Origin: Adiantum capillus-veneris
Taxonomy: Eukaryota > Streptophyta > Polypodiopsida > Polypodiales > Pteridaceae
Reading direction: 5' to 3'
DNA: 64,000 nucleotides
NCBI GenBank assembly: GCA_014529385.2
Contig: CM043950.1
Coordinates: 70,180,935 to 70,244,934 of the forward strand
The position numbers and the translations under genes are program-made. Numbering within the stretch: the stretch's first letter is position 1; every line of letters begins with the position of its first letter. This document shows, in pieces, positions 23,336 to 33,107 of this stretch. The notes beneath the pieces were generated by a model that had not been told where the DNA came from, did no database searches, and saw only the letters and a program-made list of their open reading frames with translations.

Positions 23336-26300
23336 TAAGGATGGACAGACGGGCAAAGTGCCAAGGCTACGTCGTCCTCATACAATCATGACCCCTGTAT
23401 GGTAGGTGGGTTGCAATGAGTTTTATGTTCTTCAGTTACCTCTCTCGATGAGAGAGTCATATCGAAAAACTGCGGAATGCTTATACGATAAGCGGCCACT
23501 TAGGCATAATATGCGTAAGAGCACATAGCTGGAGTATACACTCTAAAACCTTAAGGAAAGTTCCTCAGACCAGCATGCTCTTGTTCTCTTTCTCTCTCTC
23601 TTTAAGGAAATAATGAAAATCTTCTAAGAAGCTTTTGATACATGTTTTGTTTGGTAGTCAGCATGAGCCAAGGTGCTCTAACTCTCAGCTAGAAATTGGT
23701 CAAGATGCCATTTACATTAGTTTTCATCGGTTTATCGATTGAACACTAATTGTCGTAAGTGATTGGAGCCACACACAGGCTGGCTAAGAGCCATTGTCAG
23801 ATTTTGGGTAGGACCCAACTATTGGCATTCCCTGGGTGATTGTTCTTATGATCGAACAGATCTGCCCAGGGGAGTACACATCGAATATATCGACGTTAAT
23901 GGACGAGCAAGAGTCTTGTCATTTCAGAGGATTAGGGTGTCATTTTCGCACTATATTTTTCTAGTGCGACGCTCAAGTTGAGTTTTGCATACTCTTGCAC
24001 TTATATCTGCTGATCTAAACCATGGAGTCTAGAGGCAGCAAACAATTGACACAGCATGGCTGTTGATACGAGCTAGGCATCTCCCTTGTGTGGATTTCTT
24101 GCTCTCTCTATAGTACTACGAGTGTCTATGGCATCCCAGTTTTGGGATACAATCCCGTGGGTGCTTCTTAAATCATCCCACGGTCATGGAGGATCACAGT
24201 TTGATCTTTGCCATTATACTTTCAAGGAAAGAATTCCATAATCTACCACGCGGTAGCGGAAAAATTCAACTTTTCAAGTTGATTCTCATCATTCTGTACA
24301 CGGTTAACTAGGTTGGTTACCGTTACCTGCTAGTTGAGCAGTTTCTACAAACGGTCTTACCAAGGGGTTTGACTACGTAGATTCTACCCAACGGGTTTGG
24401 ATTGCGAAGGCAACACCCAGGGTTTCTAGTGCAATGTTGCTTGGTTTTTTCACAGGGGGGTAATGTACTCCTGTGCATTTGAATACGGGTAACTGACCTT
24501 TTAGTTCAATCCCCAGGGCCATGCCAAGGGCATGTTGAAACAAGTATTTTGGGCCGTAGTGTCCAAAGTACATTATGCTGTTATGAATCCACTTGTAGGA
24601 TTCGATTTGGCACATGTTGACACATGGGATACAACATGGTCTAGGAACTCAAGAAGTTCAGTTTAGCCAGTGTGGAGCAATGAATGAAAGTCCCTCTCAC
24701 TCTTGTCGCAGAGTGTTAAGAGTTACCTCCACACACAAGTACATCTTGTACTTGAAGGATGTTCCTTTTTACACATCCTTGCATGAGACATATTCCACAT
24801 GTGGAGAATATATGAGTCTCTGTACTGACACTGGCGCCATTATTTCAATTATGTGTCACGACAAAGTCCAACTAGGTGCTGGTCACATCGTGTCAGGACG
24901 TGTCAGGAGCAATTTTTAGCACGACGTGTCAGGAGCAATTTCGTGGCAACAATTGTCGGATACTTAGAATGACTTGTTAAGGTACAAGTACTGCTAAACA
25001 ACATTACAGATGGTTGTTTTGGCATATAGCAATTCTATGAGTTGTTAATGAAAAAGTTTCATTGTCTGTACCTAGAAGTGATCAATGTTTCACCCTCTAT
25101 TGTGATTCAGACGTTTCAGCAAGGCTTGCAAAAGATTGCAACTGAAAGTATTTAGTTTCTTTTCAGAACTATTTACATTCCTTTTTAATGTGTGCTAGAC
25201 GCATCACATTTGCCATAAGTATTGGCAAGGATCACCATGGAAATACAGGTTCGGATCAGTTTTTTGCTAAAGGCATGCACACTAGGTGTTATGGGCCCTA
25301 GTGTTTAGCAAAGGCTGATTTGGAAAGGCATGCATATTCCTCAAGTTGTTGCTTATGAAGCATTTTGCACTCTATGTGCACTATCTCTATGAGATTACTT
25401 TTGAGTCTACTAATCACCAATAGAGGTCATGGTTCGGTTTGAGTGTTTGTGGATTTTTCAAATTAATCATGATGGTTATTCCGGACATTGTTGAATCCTC
25501 AAGAATGTTACACGATATTGTGATTCCCATTTACCAGTCATGTGGGATTATTGTCTGTAAACCGTAACGAAACACACCTCAGTACTGTCAGCTATCCAAG
25601 GGGATAGGCAGATTACAAAGTGTAATTTTGGGCTAAAGGATATGCACAGTGCGTACATTAGCACCAAGCATATCCAATTAATAAGCATTTATTGCTCTAT
25701 TTGGAGTTTACTTACTATGCGTTAAAGGGACTTAAACTTGGCCGATGAGTGACGTCAGCAAGTCACTTTCAAGAAAACTGAAAAAAGTTACACACTTTAG
25801 ATTGACACATGTGTTTCCTATTATGATCTAATGTGTTACCTAAGTAAATGAATGCTATCCATCTATGATGATTCATGCATTCTTGTATTCTACAAGCTAG
25901 GATAAAGGTTTGTTAGTGCATGCACACTAGGTGTTATGGGCCCTAGTGTTTAACACTCTTTTGTCTAAGGTGGCATGAGACTACATCTCCAGTTGTTTCA
26001 AGGATGAAACCTCTCTTTCGAATGGAAGGAGTAAATCATCAATTATTCCTGTAACTTAAGTTATGAGCATGTTATAAACAAAGGTTTATATTCTGCAACT
26101 TAAGAAAGGACAATAGACATGCTAAGAGCATAAACTTGCTACGAGCAGAACATATAGGTGGCTACACCATTCAGAGGTGCTAAGAGCATACATTTAGGAT
26201 ATGCTAAATAGCATATGCACATTACAACTCTTGATATGATTCTTATGGTACGGTTATAAGATGATTTGACTAGTCTACAGTGAAGTCTATTTGCTTTATA

Positions 26301-26370
26301 ACTTTTGTGAAAACTTATTCTTTTCACTCTAGTTTTCGAGGACAACAACACTTCCTTAAGGGGGGAGTAA
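23336..26370 (+). repeat. G repeat, copy 2 (most complete)
   Basis: About 3 kb of non-coding DNA ending in TTTTCGAGGACAACAAC and a polypurine tract (26357-26369) directly before an LTR TG. It is the reverse complement of copy 1 and parallel to copy 3. It includes both empty sites: near 25370-25395 for the copia insertion and near 23335-23357 for the 1600-bp LTR element. With no gag or pol frames over 3 kb, it fits the internal region of a large retrotransposon derivative. Confidence 0.75.
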
Positions 26371-26548
26371 TGTCAGGACAAGGGTCCTACGGGGCAAGGC
26401 CCAACCTAGGGGGTCAGGGACCTAGGCCAAGGGCCTGGACTAGGCCAGTGTGGACTGGGGATCCGCTTAGGGCAAGAGCTAGGAGCTAGGCCTATATAAA
26501 GGGCGGTAGGGAGGAGGATCCTACGCTTAGTCTTCTAGGTATTACACT
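26371..26548 (+). mobile_element. LTR start of the G element, cut by the Rep array
   Basis: TGTCAGGACAAGGGTCC opens the LTR after the PPT. A TATATAAA box is at 26493-26500. Homology to the fragment at 5736-5828 confirms the edge. At 26549 the GGACATCT terminal repeat of the Rep elements begins, so the LTR is interrupted and its 3' end was not found. Confidence 0.7.
26493..26500 (+). promoter_or_regulatory. TATA box of the G-element LTR
   Basis: TATATAAA about 122 bp into the LTR. Confidence 0.55.
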
Positions 26549-26591
26549 GGACATCTAATTTAGTTTCTTTAGTTTCTTGCCAGTATAGTAG

Positions 26592-27041
26592 GTGGCAGAA
26601 GAACGGGGTCACCCGCTCAAAAAGAGGAGGAGAGCATTAGCAAATGATGTTGGTCACATAGCTAAGAAGAAAGACAGGCCTCCACTAACGAGTGAAGAGA
26701 AATGCAGAAGGGATGGGAAGAAACCCAAGAAACTGATGGAAATTAGTGTCACTGTGGTTGTAGGCGGTGCTGATGTAGATGTCAACCTCTTGGGGCGAGT
26801 GCAGGAGTTTTGGCAAAAGAAACAATAGTAGGAATTTGCTCGGTGGAGAGGGGGGGTAGCGTGTTCCATTTGCACTTTCAAATGGTTATACATATAATGA
26901 GCAGCTCTCTTATAACTGTAAATAAGAAATGGAAATCCTATCTGGGTTGGGATAAGGACAATCCATCCACCGTGGGGCATGTGCTCTATTGAGGCAGAAG
27001 CACTTGCACACGTTTGAGGGTATGATTGGGTACTGTTTGAA
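26592..27041 (+). pseudogene. Rep-like HUH protein, copy A, truncated
   Basis: The first frame starts at a GTG (26592) after an in-frame TAG, so there is no proper start codon. The upstream TATAGTAG suggests a splice acceptor instead. It encodes a basic tail with KKRRR and KKKDRPP (AT-hook-like), then MEISVTVVVGG (strand-forming motif I). A one-base deletion near 26812 moves the reading to the next frame, which holds VFHLHFQM (H-x-H, motif II) and SYLGWDKDNPS. A TGA at 26990-26992 follows. The copy breaks at the catalytic motif: after YCLK (about 27041) the sequence jumps to the K-x-K-x-DGKKPKK region of copy B. It is non-functional. Confidence 0.75.
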
Positions 27042-27902
27042 ATGCAAAAAGGATGGGAAGAAACCCAAGAAACTTATGGAAATTAGTGTCACTGTGGTTG
27101 TAGGCGGTGCTGATGTAGATGTCAACCTCTTGGGGCGAGTGCAGGAGTTCTTGGCAAAAGAAACAATAGTCTGCATTTGCTCGGTGGAGAGGGAGGAAGC
27201 GTGTTCCATTTGCACTTTCAAATGGTTATACATAGCTCTCTTACAACTGTAAATAAGAAATTGAAATCCTATCTGAGTTGGGATAAGGACAATCCATCAA
27301 GGGGGAATGTTCTCTGCCGAGTGTTGAGGCAGAAGAACTTGCACACATTCCAGGGTATGATTGGGTACTATTTGAAGGATGATGGCGAGCCCCACTTCCA
27401 TATGCACAACATAACCGCGGAGGAGATGAACAAAGGCATAGAATTGCACAGCTTGTACGCGGTCGACGATGCAAAGAGCCGGATTTGCTTAACGCACAAC
27501 AACATCTTCGATCACGCCTTAATGTTGTATTGGAGATTCCAGATGCGGCACCCGTTTGGAAATGGTTTCTTGGATACCCTACACAAAATGTTATGTAGTG
27601 GCATGTACTATCCTTCGTCGACATGGATCACACCATCTCAAAAACAAGGAATGAGTGTAAAAAAGATGAAAGCGCTTTGGACTTGTAAGACATTTCCATC
27701 TGCAATCACCTACCAGGATGTAGTGGCGATCTTTGTCGCAGATGATCTTTATCGAAACAGCCAGTCGAGACTGGATTGGTTTACATCACGCTGGAAAGAT
27801 ATAGAGGTAAGCAAAGGTAAGCAATACGCTCAGTTCATATTTTCTTTCGTGAGTCTATTTGCATATATGGGGTTGCTTTGGATTATGCAAGTGAAAAGAT
27901 GA
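27042..27902 (+). pseudogene. Rep-like HUH protein, copy B, frameshifted
   Basis: It begins within the basic region (DGKKPKKLMEISVTVVVGG). A frameshift near 27190 separates this from the frame 27177-27902, which has VFHLHFQM, GMIGYYLKDDGEPHF (catalytic Tyr motif, with Tyr for Cys in second position) and a C-terminal region not seen in copy A: MRHPFGNGFLDTLHKML, PSSTWITPSQKQGMS, TYQDVVAIFVADDLYR. No Walker A or SF3 helicase motif follows. The frame runs on past GATATAGAGGTAAGC, which looks like a splice donor, so the last ~30 residues (SLFAYMGLLW) are probably intron. The C-terminal domain has no function I recognise. Confidence 0.72.
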
Positions 27903-28132
27903 TCGATATGAGCCCCACAATCGAGACAATTGTGGGTGGCGAGGCAAGTAGTGATGGCACGAGTGCCGAGACTAATGAGAGCCTGCGTGAGCTGGGCGAT
28001 GAATACATGTTTTTACTTCACCGAGCTGAAGCAACAACTATTGTGATGTACTGTAATGTTGTTTACCAATTGAGTTTTTTGTGTGTACTATGTTAGACAT
28101 AACAATGTAAACGTGTGAATTGCAGGTAAGCA

Positions 28133-28492
28133 ATGGACACGGAGAATCAAGTAGGTGACCTTGAAGAGACACAGATGGAGGAGTCAGTGAACGATGTAAG
28201 TGAGGCGGCATTCGAGAGAATGGAAGATATCATCATGCAAATTTGGGCAGAGCTGCGAGAGCCCGAGGTGGACGGAAATGCAACATTCAAAAGTTGCATT
28301 TGTGGTTTGGTAGAGTCTGTAAAAAAGTCCGTTGAAGAATATCAAATCACTGTAACCGATGTACAGGTTTGCCGAATGGAGGAAGAAATAGCAGCATTAG
28401 AGAAAGCAGTTGTTGAAATGAAGAGCCAGTTGAATAGGCTAAACGCGATTGCGACAAGGCTTTGTAAAGGCTTGGATAGACAAGGGTTGTAA
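28133..28492 (+). CDS. Coiled-coil ORF downstream of Rep copy B
   Basis: 119 residues from ATG 28133, acidic N-terminus (MDTENQVGDLEETQMEE) followed by two helical stretches with heptad spacing (EAAFERMEDIIMQIW; MEEEIAALEKAVVEMKSQL). An acceptor-like TTGCAGGTAAG lies just upstream, so it is probably the last exon of the Rep gene rather than a separate gene. An additional domain thought to mediate oligomerisation has been described in Replitron transposases, and a coiled coil would suit that. The frame is intact here and broken in the copy near 30118-30470. Whether it is translated alone is unknown. Confidence 0.5.
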   Translation: MDTENQVGDLEETQMEESVNDVSEAAFERMEDIIMQIWAELREPEVDGNATFKSCICGLVESVKKSVEEYQITVTDVQVCRMEEEIAALEKAVVEMKSQLNRLNAIATRLCKGLDRQGL

Positions 28493-28684
28493 ACCAAGCA
28501 GCATAGTTTTTGTATGGTTTGAAAAACTCTCTGTTGAAAAAAAATCAGTTGAGTAGCTTGTGTCATCTATTTGCTTTGTGAAATTCATTCTATGGCTACA
28601 TGTTGACTTTTGGAGATAGCTTTGAAAGGTTTGGTTGAAAAAGTAGATGCTAAGGAATCAGCAGAGGTAACTCTATGGAAATTT

Positions 28685-28865
28685 GGACATCTGTTTTAAT
28701 TTGCTTCCTTTAATTGTTGTCGTGTGTTGAGATTTTGGAATAGCTTTGGGAGGTTTGATCCAAAAGGTATATGCTAGGGAACATGGACATCTCATTTAGT
28801 TTCTTGGTGAAGTATAACACTTAGCTCTTAATCAAAAAGGTATATGTTGGGAAATCTCGACATCT
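28685..28865 (+). repeat. GGACATCT direct repeats between Rep units
   Basis: GGACATCT occurs at 28685 and 28785, with CGACATCT at 28858, each followed by T/A-rich TTAGTTTCTTT-like sequence. The second and third copies sit in a ~73-bp tandem unit that also contains AAAAGGTATATG. The same trio occurs at 30652, 30741 and 30814, and a single one at 26549. They could be Rep binding or nicking sites (inference). Confidence 0.75.
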
Positions 28866-28900
28866 AATTTAGTTTCTTTAATTTCTTTCCAGTATAGTAG

Positions 28901-29476
28901 GTGGCAGAAGAACGGGGTCGCCTGCTCAAAAAGAGGAGGAGAGCATTAGCAAATGATGTTGGTCACATAGCCAAGAAGAAAGGCAGGCCTCCACTAACGA
29001 GTGAAGAGAAATGCAAAAGGGATGGGAAGAAACCCAAGAAATTGATGGAGATTAGTGTCACTGTGGTTGTAGGTGGTGTTGATGTAGATGTCAACCTCTT
29101 GGGGCAAGTGCAGGAGTTCTTGGCAAAAGAAACAATAGTCGGCATTTGCTCGGTGGAGAGGGGGGGCAGCGTGTTCCATTTGCACTTTCAAATGGTTTTA
29201 CGTATAATGAGTAGCTCTCTTATATCTATAAATAAGAAAATGCAATCCTATCTGGGTTGGGATAAGGACAATCCATCTGAGGGGAATGTGCTCTGCCGAG
29301 TGTTGAAGCAGAAGAACTTGCACACGTTCGAGGGTATGATTGGATATTGTTTGAAGGATGATGGCGAGCCCCACTTCCACAAAGTTGTGCACAACATAAC
29401 CGCGGAGGAGATGAACAACAGCATAGAATTGTACACCTTGTACAGGGTCGACGATGCGAAGAGCGGATTTGTTTAA
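28901..29476 (+). pseudogene. Rep-like HUH protein, copy C N-terminal part (best HUH domain)
   Basis: 191 codons, first codon GTG, with a splice-acceptor-like TAG before it. Residues 9-14 are LLKKRR and 25-31 are KKKGRPP (AT-hook). Motif I MEISVTVVVGG is at 49-59. The HUH-type pair VFHLHFQM has His at 93 and 95. The catalytic motif GYCLKDDGEPHF has Tyr 149 and Lys 152. This order and spacing (hydrophobic strand, H-x-H, Y-x-x-K) is that of single-Tyr HUH endonucleases, which nick and join single-stranded DNA. All key residues are present. A one-base deletion after DDAKSG (near 29463) ends the frame; the continuation is at 29524-29784 in another frame. Confidence 0.78.
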
Positions 29477-29523
29477 CACACAACAACATCTTCGATTGCG
29501 CCTTAATGTATTGGAGATTCTAG

Positions 29524-29784
29524 ATGAGGCACCCGTTTGGAAATGGTTTCTTGGATACCCTGCACAAAATGTTATGTAGTGGCAGATACTATCCTTCGTC
29601 GACATGGATCACACCATCTCAAAAACAAGGAATGAGTCTAAAAAAGATGAAAGCGCTTTGGACTTGTATGGCATTTCCATCTGCAATGACGTACCAGGAC
29701 GTAGTGGCGATCTTTGTCGTAGATGATCTTTACCGAACAGCCTGCCGAGACTGGATTGGTTTACATCTCGTTGGAAAGATATAG
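29524..29784 (+). pseudogene. Rep copy C, C-terminal fragment
   Basis: Continues copy C after the frameshift: MRHPFGNGFLDTLHKML, PSSTWITPSQKQGMS and TYQDVVAIFVVDDLYR match copy B. A deletion after DLYR shifts the frame again. GTAAGCAAAGGTAAGC follows as in copy B. Confidence 0.7.
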
Positions 29785-30117
29785 AGAGGTAAGCAAAGGT
29801 AAGCAATACGCTTAGTTCATATTTTCTTTCGTGACTCTATTTGCATATATGGGGTTGCTTTTGGTTATGCAAGTAAAAAGATGACCGATACGAGCCCCAC
29901 AATCAAGACACCTGTGTGGGTGGCGAGGCAACTAGTGATGGCACAAGTGCCGAGACTGATGAGAGGTTGCCTGAGTTGGGCGATGAATACATGTTGTTAC
30001 TTCACCGAGCTGAAGCAACAACTATTGACGTATTGTACACATGTTGTTTACCAATTGAGTTTTTTGTGTGCACTATGTTAGACATAACAATGTAAACGTG
30101 TGAATTGCAGGTAAGCA

Positions 30118-30470
30118 ATGAACATAGAGAATCAAGTTGGTAACCTTGAAGAGACCTAGACGGAGGAGTTGGTGAACGATGTGAGGAGCGAGGCGGCGTT
30201 CGAGAGACTGGGAGATATCATCATGCAAATTTGGGTAGAGTTGCGAGAGCCCGAGGTGGATGGAAATGCAACATTCAGAAGTTGCATTTGTGGTTTGGTA
30301 GAGTCTGTAAAAAAGTTCGTTGAAGCCGATGTACAGGTTTGATGAATGGAGGAAGAAATAGCAGCATTAAAGAAAGCAGTTGTTGAAATGAAGAGCCAAT
30401 TGAATAGGCTAAACGAGATTGCGACAAGGCTTTGTAAAGGCTTGGATAGACAAGGGTTGCAAACAGAGCA
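30118..30470 (+). pseudogene. Broken copy of the coiled-coil ORF (copy C)
   Basis: Same order as 28133-28492: ATGAACATAGAGAATC start, EVDGNATFRSCICG and KSQLNRLNEIATRL. An in-frame TAG (gagacctag) and an internal deletion before GATGTACAGG break it. Confidence 0.7.
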
Positions 30471-30651
30471 ACATAGTTTTGTATGGTTTGAAAAACTTTT
30501 TGTTGAACAAATCAGTTGAGTAGCTTGTGTCGTCTATTTCCTTTCCGAAATTCATTGTATGGCTACATGCTAACTTTTGGAGATATCTTCGAAAGGTTTG
30601 GTTGAAAAAGTAGATGCTAAGGAATCAACAGAGGTAACTCTATGGGAATTT

Positions 30652-30821
30652 GGACATCTGATCTCCTTTAATTGTTGCCGTGTGGAGTTTTTGAAATAGC
30701 TTTGGGAGGTTTGATCCAAAAGGTATATGCTGGGGAATATGGACATCTCATTTACTTTCTTGGTGAAATATAACCCTTAGCTCTATATCAAAAAGGTATA
30801 TGCTAGGGAATCTGGACATCT
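30652..30821 (+). repeat. GGACATCT direct repeats closing the array
   Basis: Copies at 30652, 30741 and 30814, spaced 89 and 73 bp, parallel to the set at 28685-28865. Homology to the unit ends at about 30845. Confidence 0.75.
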
Positions 30822-30845
30822 AGTTTAGTTTCTTTAATTTCTTGT

Positions 30846-31410
30846 AGGAGGTCCTATTTTTTTGCGGGCTCATTAAGTGGAATCTACAAAGATTCTCGCA
30901 TCCCTTCTTGGAGACGAAAAGTGGAGGGACAAGGCACGTGGGTGGAGAGAGAGAGAGAGATGCCAGGTGTGGTCGCGAAGGCGCAAAGAGTCAGAGAGAT
31001 TTTGCTATGAGGACAGCATTGCAGCAACATCCCGAGGAAGGGGAGACAATCGCAGGTGTATGGTGTGGAGGGAGATATGCCATCTCTAAGGCGAATTCAG
31101 AGAGAGGGGGGAGAGGGGGGGACGGACGAGAGACCTGGAGCGTAGGTCTATGCAGTGAGCAAGCCAAGAGGAGCAAGAGAGAGATACACAATCTCTTAGG
31201 GCAGAGGCGGGGAGAGACAAGGCACAAATGGGACACAACGAGGGAAGCAAGGAGGAGCGAGCAGTCCACAAAGCTAGCGATGGCGGCGGCGGTGGGGAGG
31301 GCGGGATGCATAGCAAGATGAAGGCCCCATATTTGCACCAAATCTAGAAGTCAAATTAATTAAGGTGCCCGATTGTAGACCCAATAGTAGGGTAGACTGT
31401 GCAGTCCTAG
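30846..31410. other. Purine-rich DNA, no gene recognised
   Basis: AG-rich on the plus strand (many GAGAG and GGAG runs). Overlapping open frames on both strands at 30.9-31.34 kb follow from the skewed composition and lack protein motifs. Confidence 0.5.
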
Positions 31411-31800
31411 CATGATAACATTATGAAAAAAACACTTGGAAGCTAGTGGATCGACCAACAAAGATAAAAAACAAAGTGGATTTGAAAAGTTAAGTACAAG
31501 ACTCATGGTTCATTGGAAAAGTACAAAGCTAAGTTAAAAGCAAAAGCTTTTTCACAAGCCGAAGGTGTGAAACCTTTTGCCCATAACCACTATCCGGAGA
31601 GAGTTTGTTTTGGCCAGTTTTTTCAATGGATGTGAACTCATCTTTTCTTAATGGACATCTCAAGGAGGAGGTATATGTAGCCCCATTTAAAAAAAAGTGT
31701 TTGCACGATAAAGGCTTCATATGGCCTAAAGTAAGCACCAAGACTGTGGTATAAAAGACTAGATAGTTTTTTCAAACAATTTGTTTTTGAAAGTGCTTAT
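31411..31800 (+). pseudogene. copia reverse transcriptase fragment
   Basis: Across frameshifts and stops it reads YKTHGSLEKYKAKLKAKAFSQ, MDVNSSFLNGHLKEEVYV (first catalytic Asp region) and YGLK-stop-APRLWYKRLDSFF. These are successive copia RT blocks in the right order and spacing. It is cut off at a TATC microsatellite at ~31795, before the YVDD motif. Confidence 0.72.
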
Positions 31801-31818
31801 GATTATCTATCTATCTAT
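31796..31818 (+). repeat. (ATCT)n microsatellite
   Basis: About five ATCT units at the end of the RT fragment. Confidence 0.85.
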
Positions 31819-31865
31819 CTATACTATTATAATGGGGGAAGGGATTCCGACCCTCCCTCCCTATC

Positions 31866-33096
31866 TGTAAGGTGCATCGGAAGTGAATGTTGAACTTTGC
31901 TCAAGATGAGTGCTCTGAACTGTGCTCAAGATTCCTTTTACTTACGGAAGGGAGAGCCTTCCGTTCCTTTAGTGAGAGAGTGCAATGGACACAAACAAAG
32001 TGAATGACACTGTGCATGAAGGTGTTGAGATTGAGAGATAGAGAGAGAGAAGAATACGACACCAGAATGTTGTCAAACCCTCCTTCAAAGGCCCCACTCT
32101 CTATGGCGAGAGCAGTCTACTATTGATTGCATAAATCTCTACAATGCTTGGACTTGACGACAATGTCGACGACGATGAGATGGGGCTGAAATCTGAAAAT
32201 GCTAAGGGATGAAATTTGTAAATCTTTATCTGCTGAATTCTGACTCTATGTCAATGACGATGTCGATGACGACGGTGCAACGACAACGCGCTGAAAACGC
32301 AGATGCTGAAATTTGAGTTTTTCGGACTGAAACTGCAAACTTCGTGAGATCTGATCGTGCAACGAGGATTTGCTACGGGAAGGTGAGATCTGCGACGTTC
32401 GGGACTTCTACTGTGATATCTGACTGCTGAAAACTGAAAACGTTGATGCTTCTAACTGTTCCGTCACGAAGGATCTACAAAACATTAGGTTGGTGTGCTG
32501 GTCCAAAAACGCTAAGCTGAAAATGACTCCTGCTGCAAAAACGTTGTGAATCTGTTGGTGCAAACCGCTAACGCTAGTGCTGATCTGTACCTTGTTGTCG
32601 CCAGGTTGATACAGATGCAAAAACGCTGGCTGATCTGGGTTCTTGATCCAAAAACGCTAGCTCATCTGCTGTGATGCAAAAACGCTAGAGAAACTCGAGG
32701 TCCTGCTGCGAAGTTGTCTATGAACAAGCGCTCTTGCTGCCTCTTCTTCCAGACAGTGCTAGCGCTAGGTTTCTTAAGTACTTGGCTAGTCAGATTGCCC
32801 TACCCACTTCCCAATAAAAGTCATTAAAAAATAATAAGTGAAAAATGTCAAAAATAGGGAAAATAGGTCTATGCACTGTAAAAATGCTCCTGATGGGTTC
32901 TGATGGAAATCTGATGATCATGTTGTATGCAACCAGAGGATATGCATCTAATCTAAGTGTCTGGACATGCACGGTCTATAAACAGACTCACAAAAGTGCC
33001 AGATCACTTCCTATTCTAGACTGACAGAACTGAATTGAACCCTTGTCATGAAGTAGCTTGTCCATGTACACATAGGGTTAGATGTGTCACGTGACA
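31866..33096 (-). repeat. 3' LTR of the non-autonomous element
   Basis: 1231 bp. Contains five CAAAAACG(C/T)T motifs between ~32510 and 32690, shared by all three LTRs of this family in the window. Opens (minus strand) with the 12-bp palindrome TGTCACGTGACA, whose core is a G-box (CACGTG). Confidence 0.88.
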
Positions 33097-33107
33097 TCCC
33101 CTCCTTT

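Larger units (their letters stand above)
26549..30845 (+). mobile_element. Head-to-tail array of Rep-encoding (Replitron-like) elements
   Basis: Two stacked units, each starting with a GGACATCT-containing direct repeat (26549, 28858), with a third copy of the repeat closing the array (30814-30845). The second unit is ~1.97 kb. The first is ~2.3 kb because it carries one and a half Rep genes (copies A and B fused). Each unit has a Rep-like gene, a spacer with apparent splice signals, a coiled-coil ORF and a tail of GGACATCT repeats. Tandem head-to-tail order, a single-Tyr HUH-type protein, no helicase and terminal direct repeats match published features of Replitrons, as I remember them. I see no inverted repeats or obvious target duplication. 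Confidence 0.65.

Noticed and set aside
26592-30470. Integrated geminivirus
   Set aside because: Only the HUH theme is shared: no SF3 helicase, coat protein or nonanucleotide origin was found, and the gene shows plant-type splice signals and tandem direct repeats.
30877-31341. Overlapping ORFs of 116-137 aa on both strands
   Set aside because: Product of purine skew; no start context, motifs or homologue in the window.
31790-31850. Helitron 5' end (TCTATACTATTATAATGGGG)
   Set aside because: Looks like some plant Helitron starts, but no Rep-helicase, 3' hairpin or CTRR end was found.
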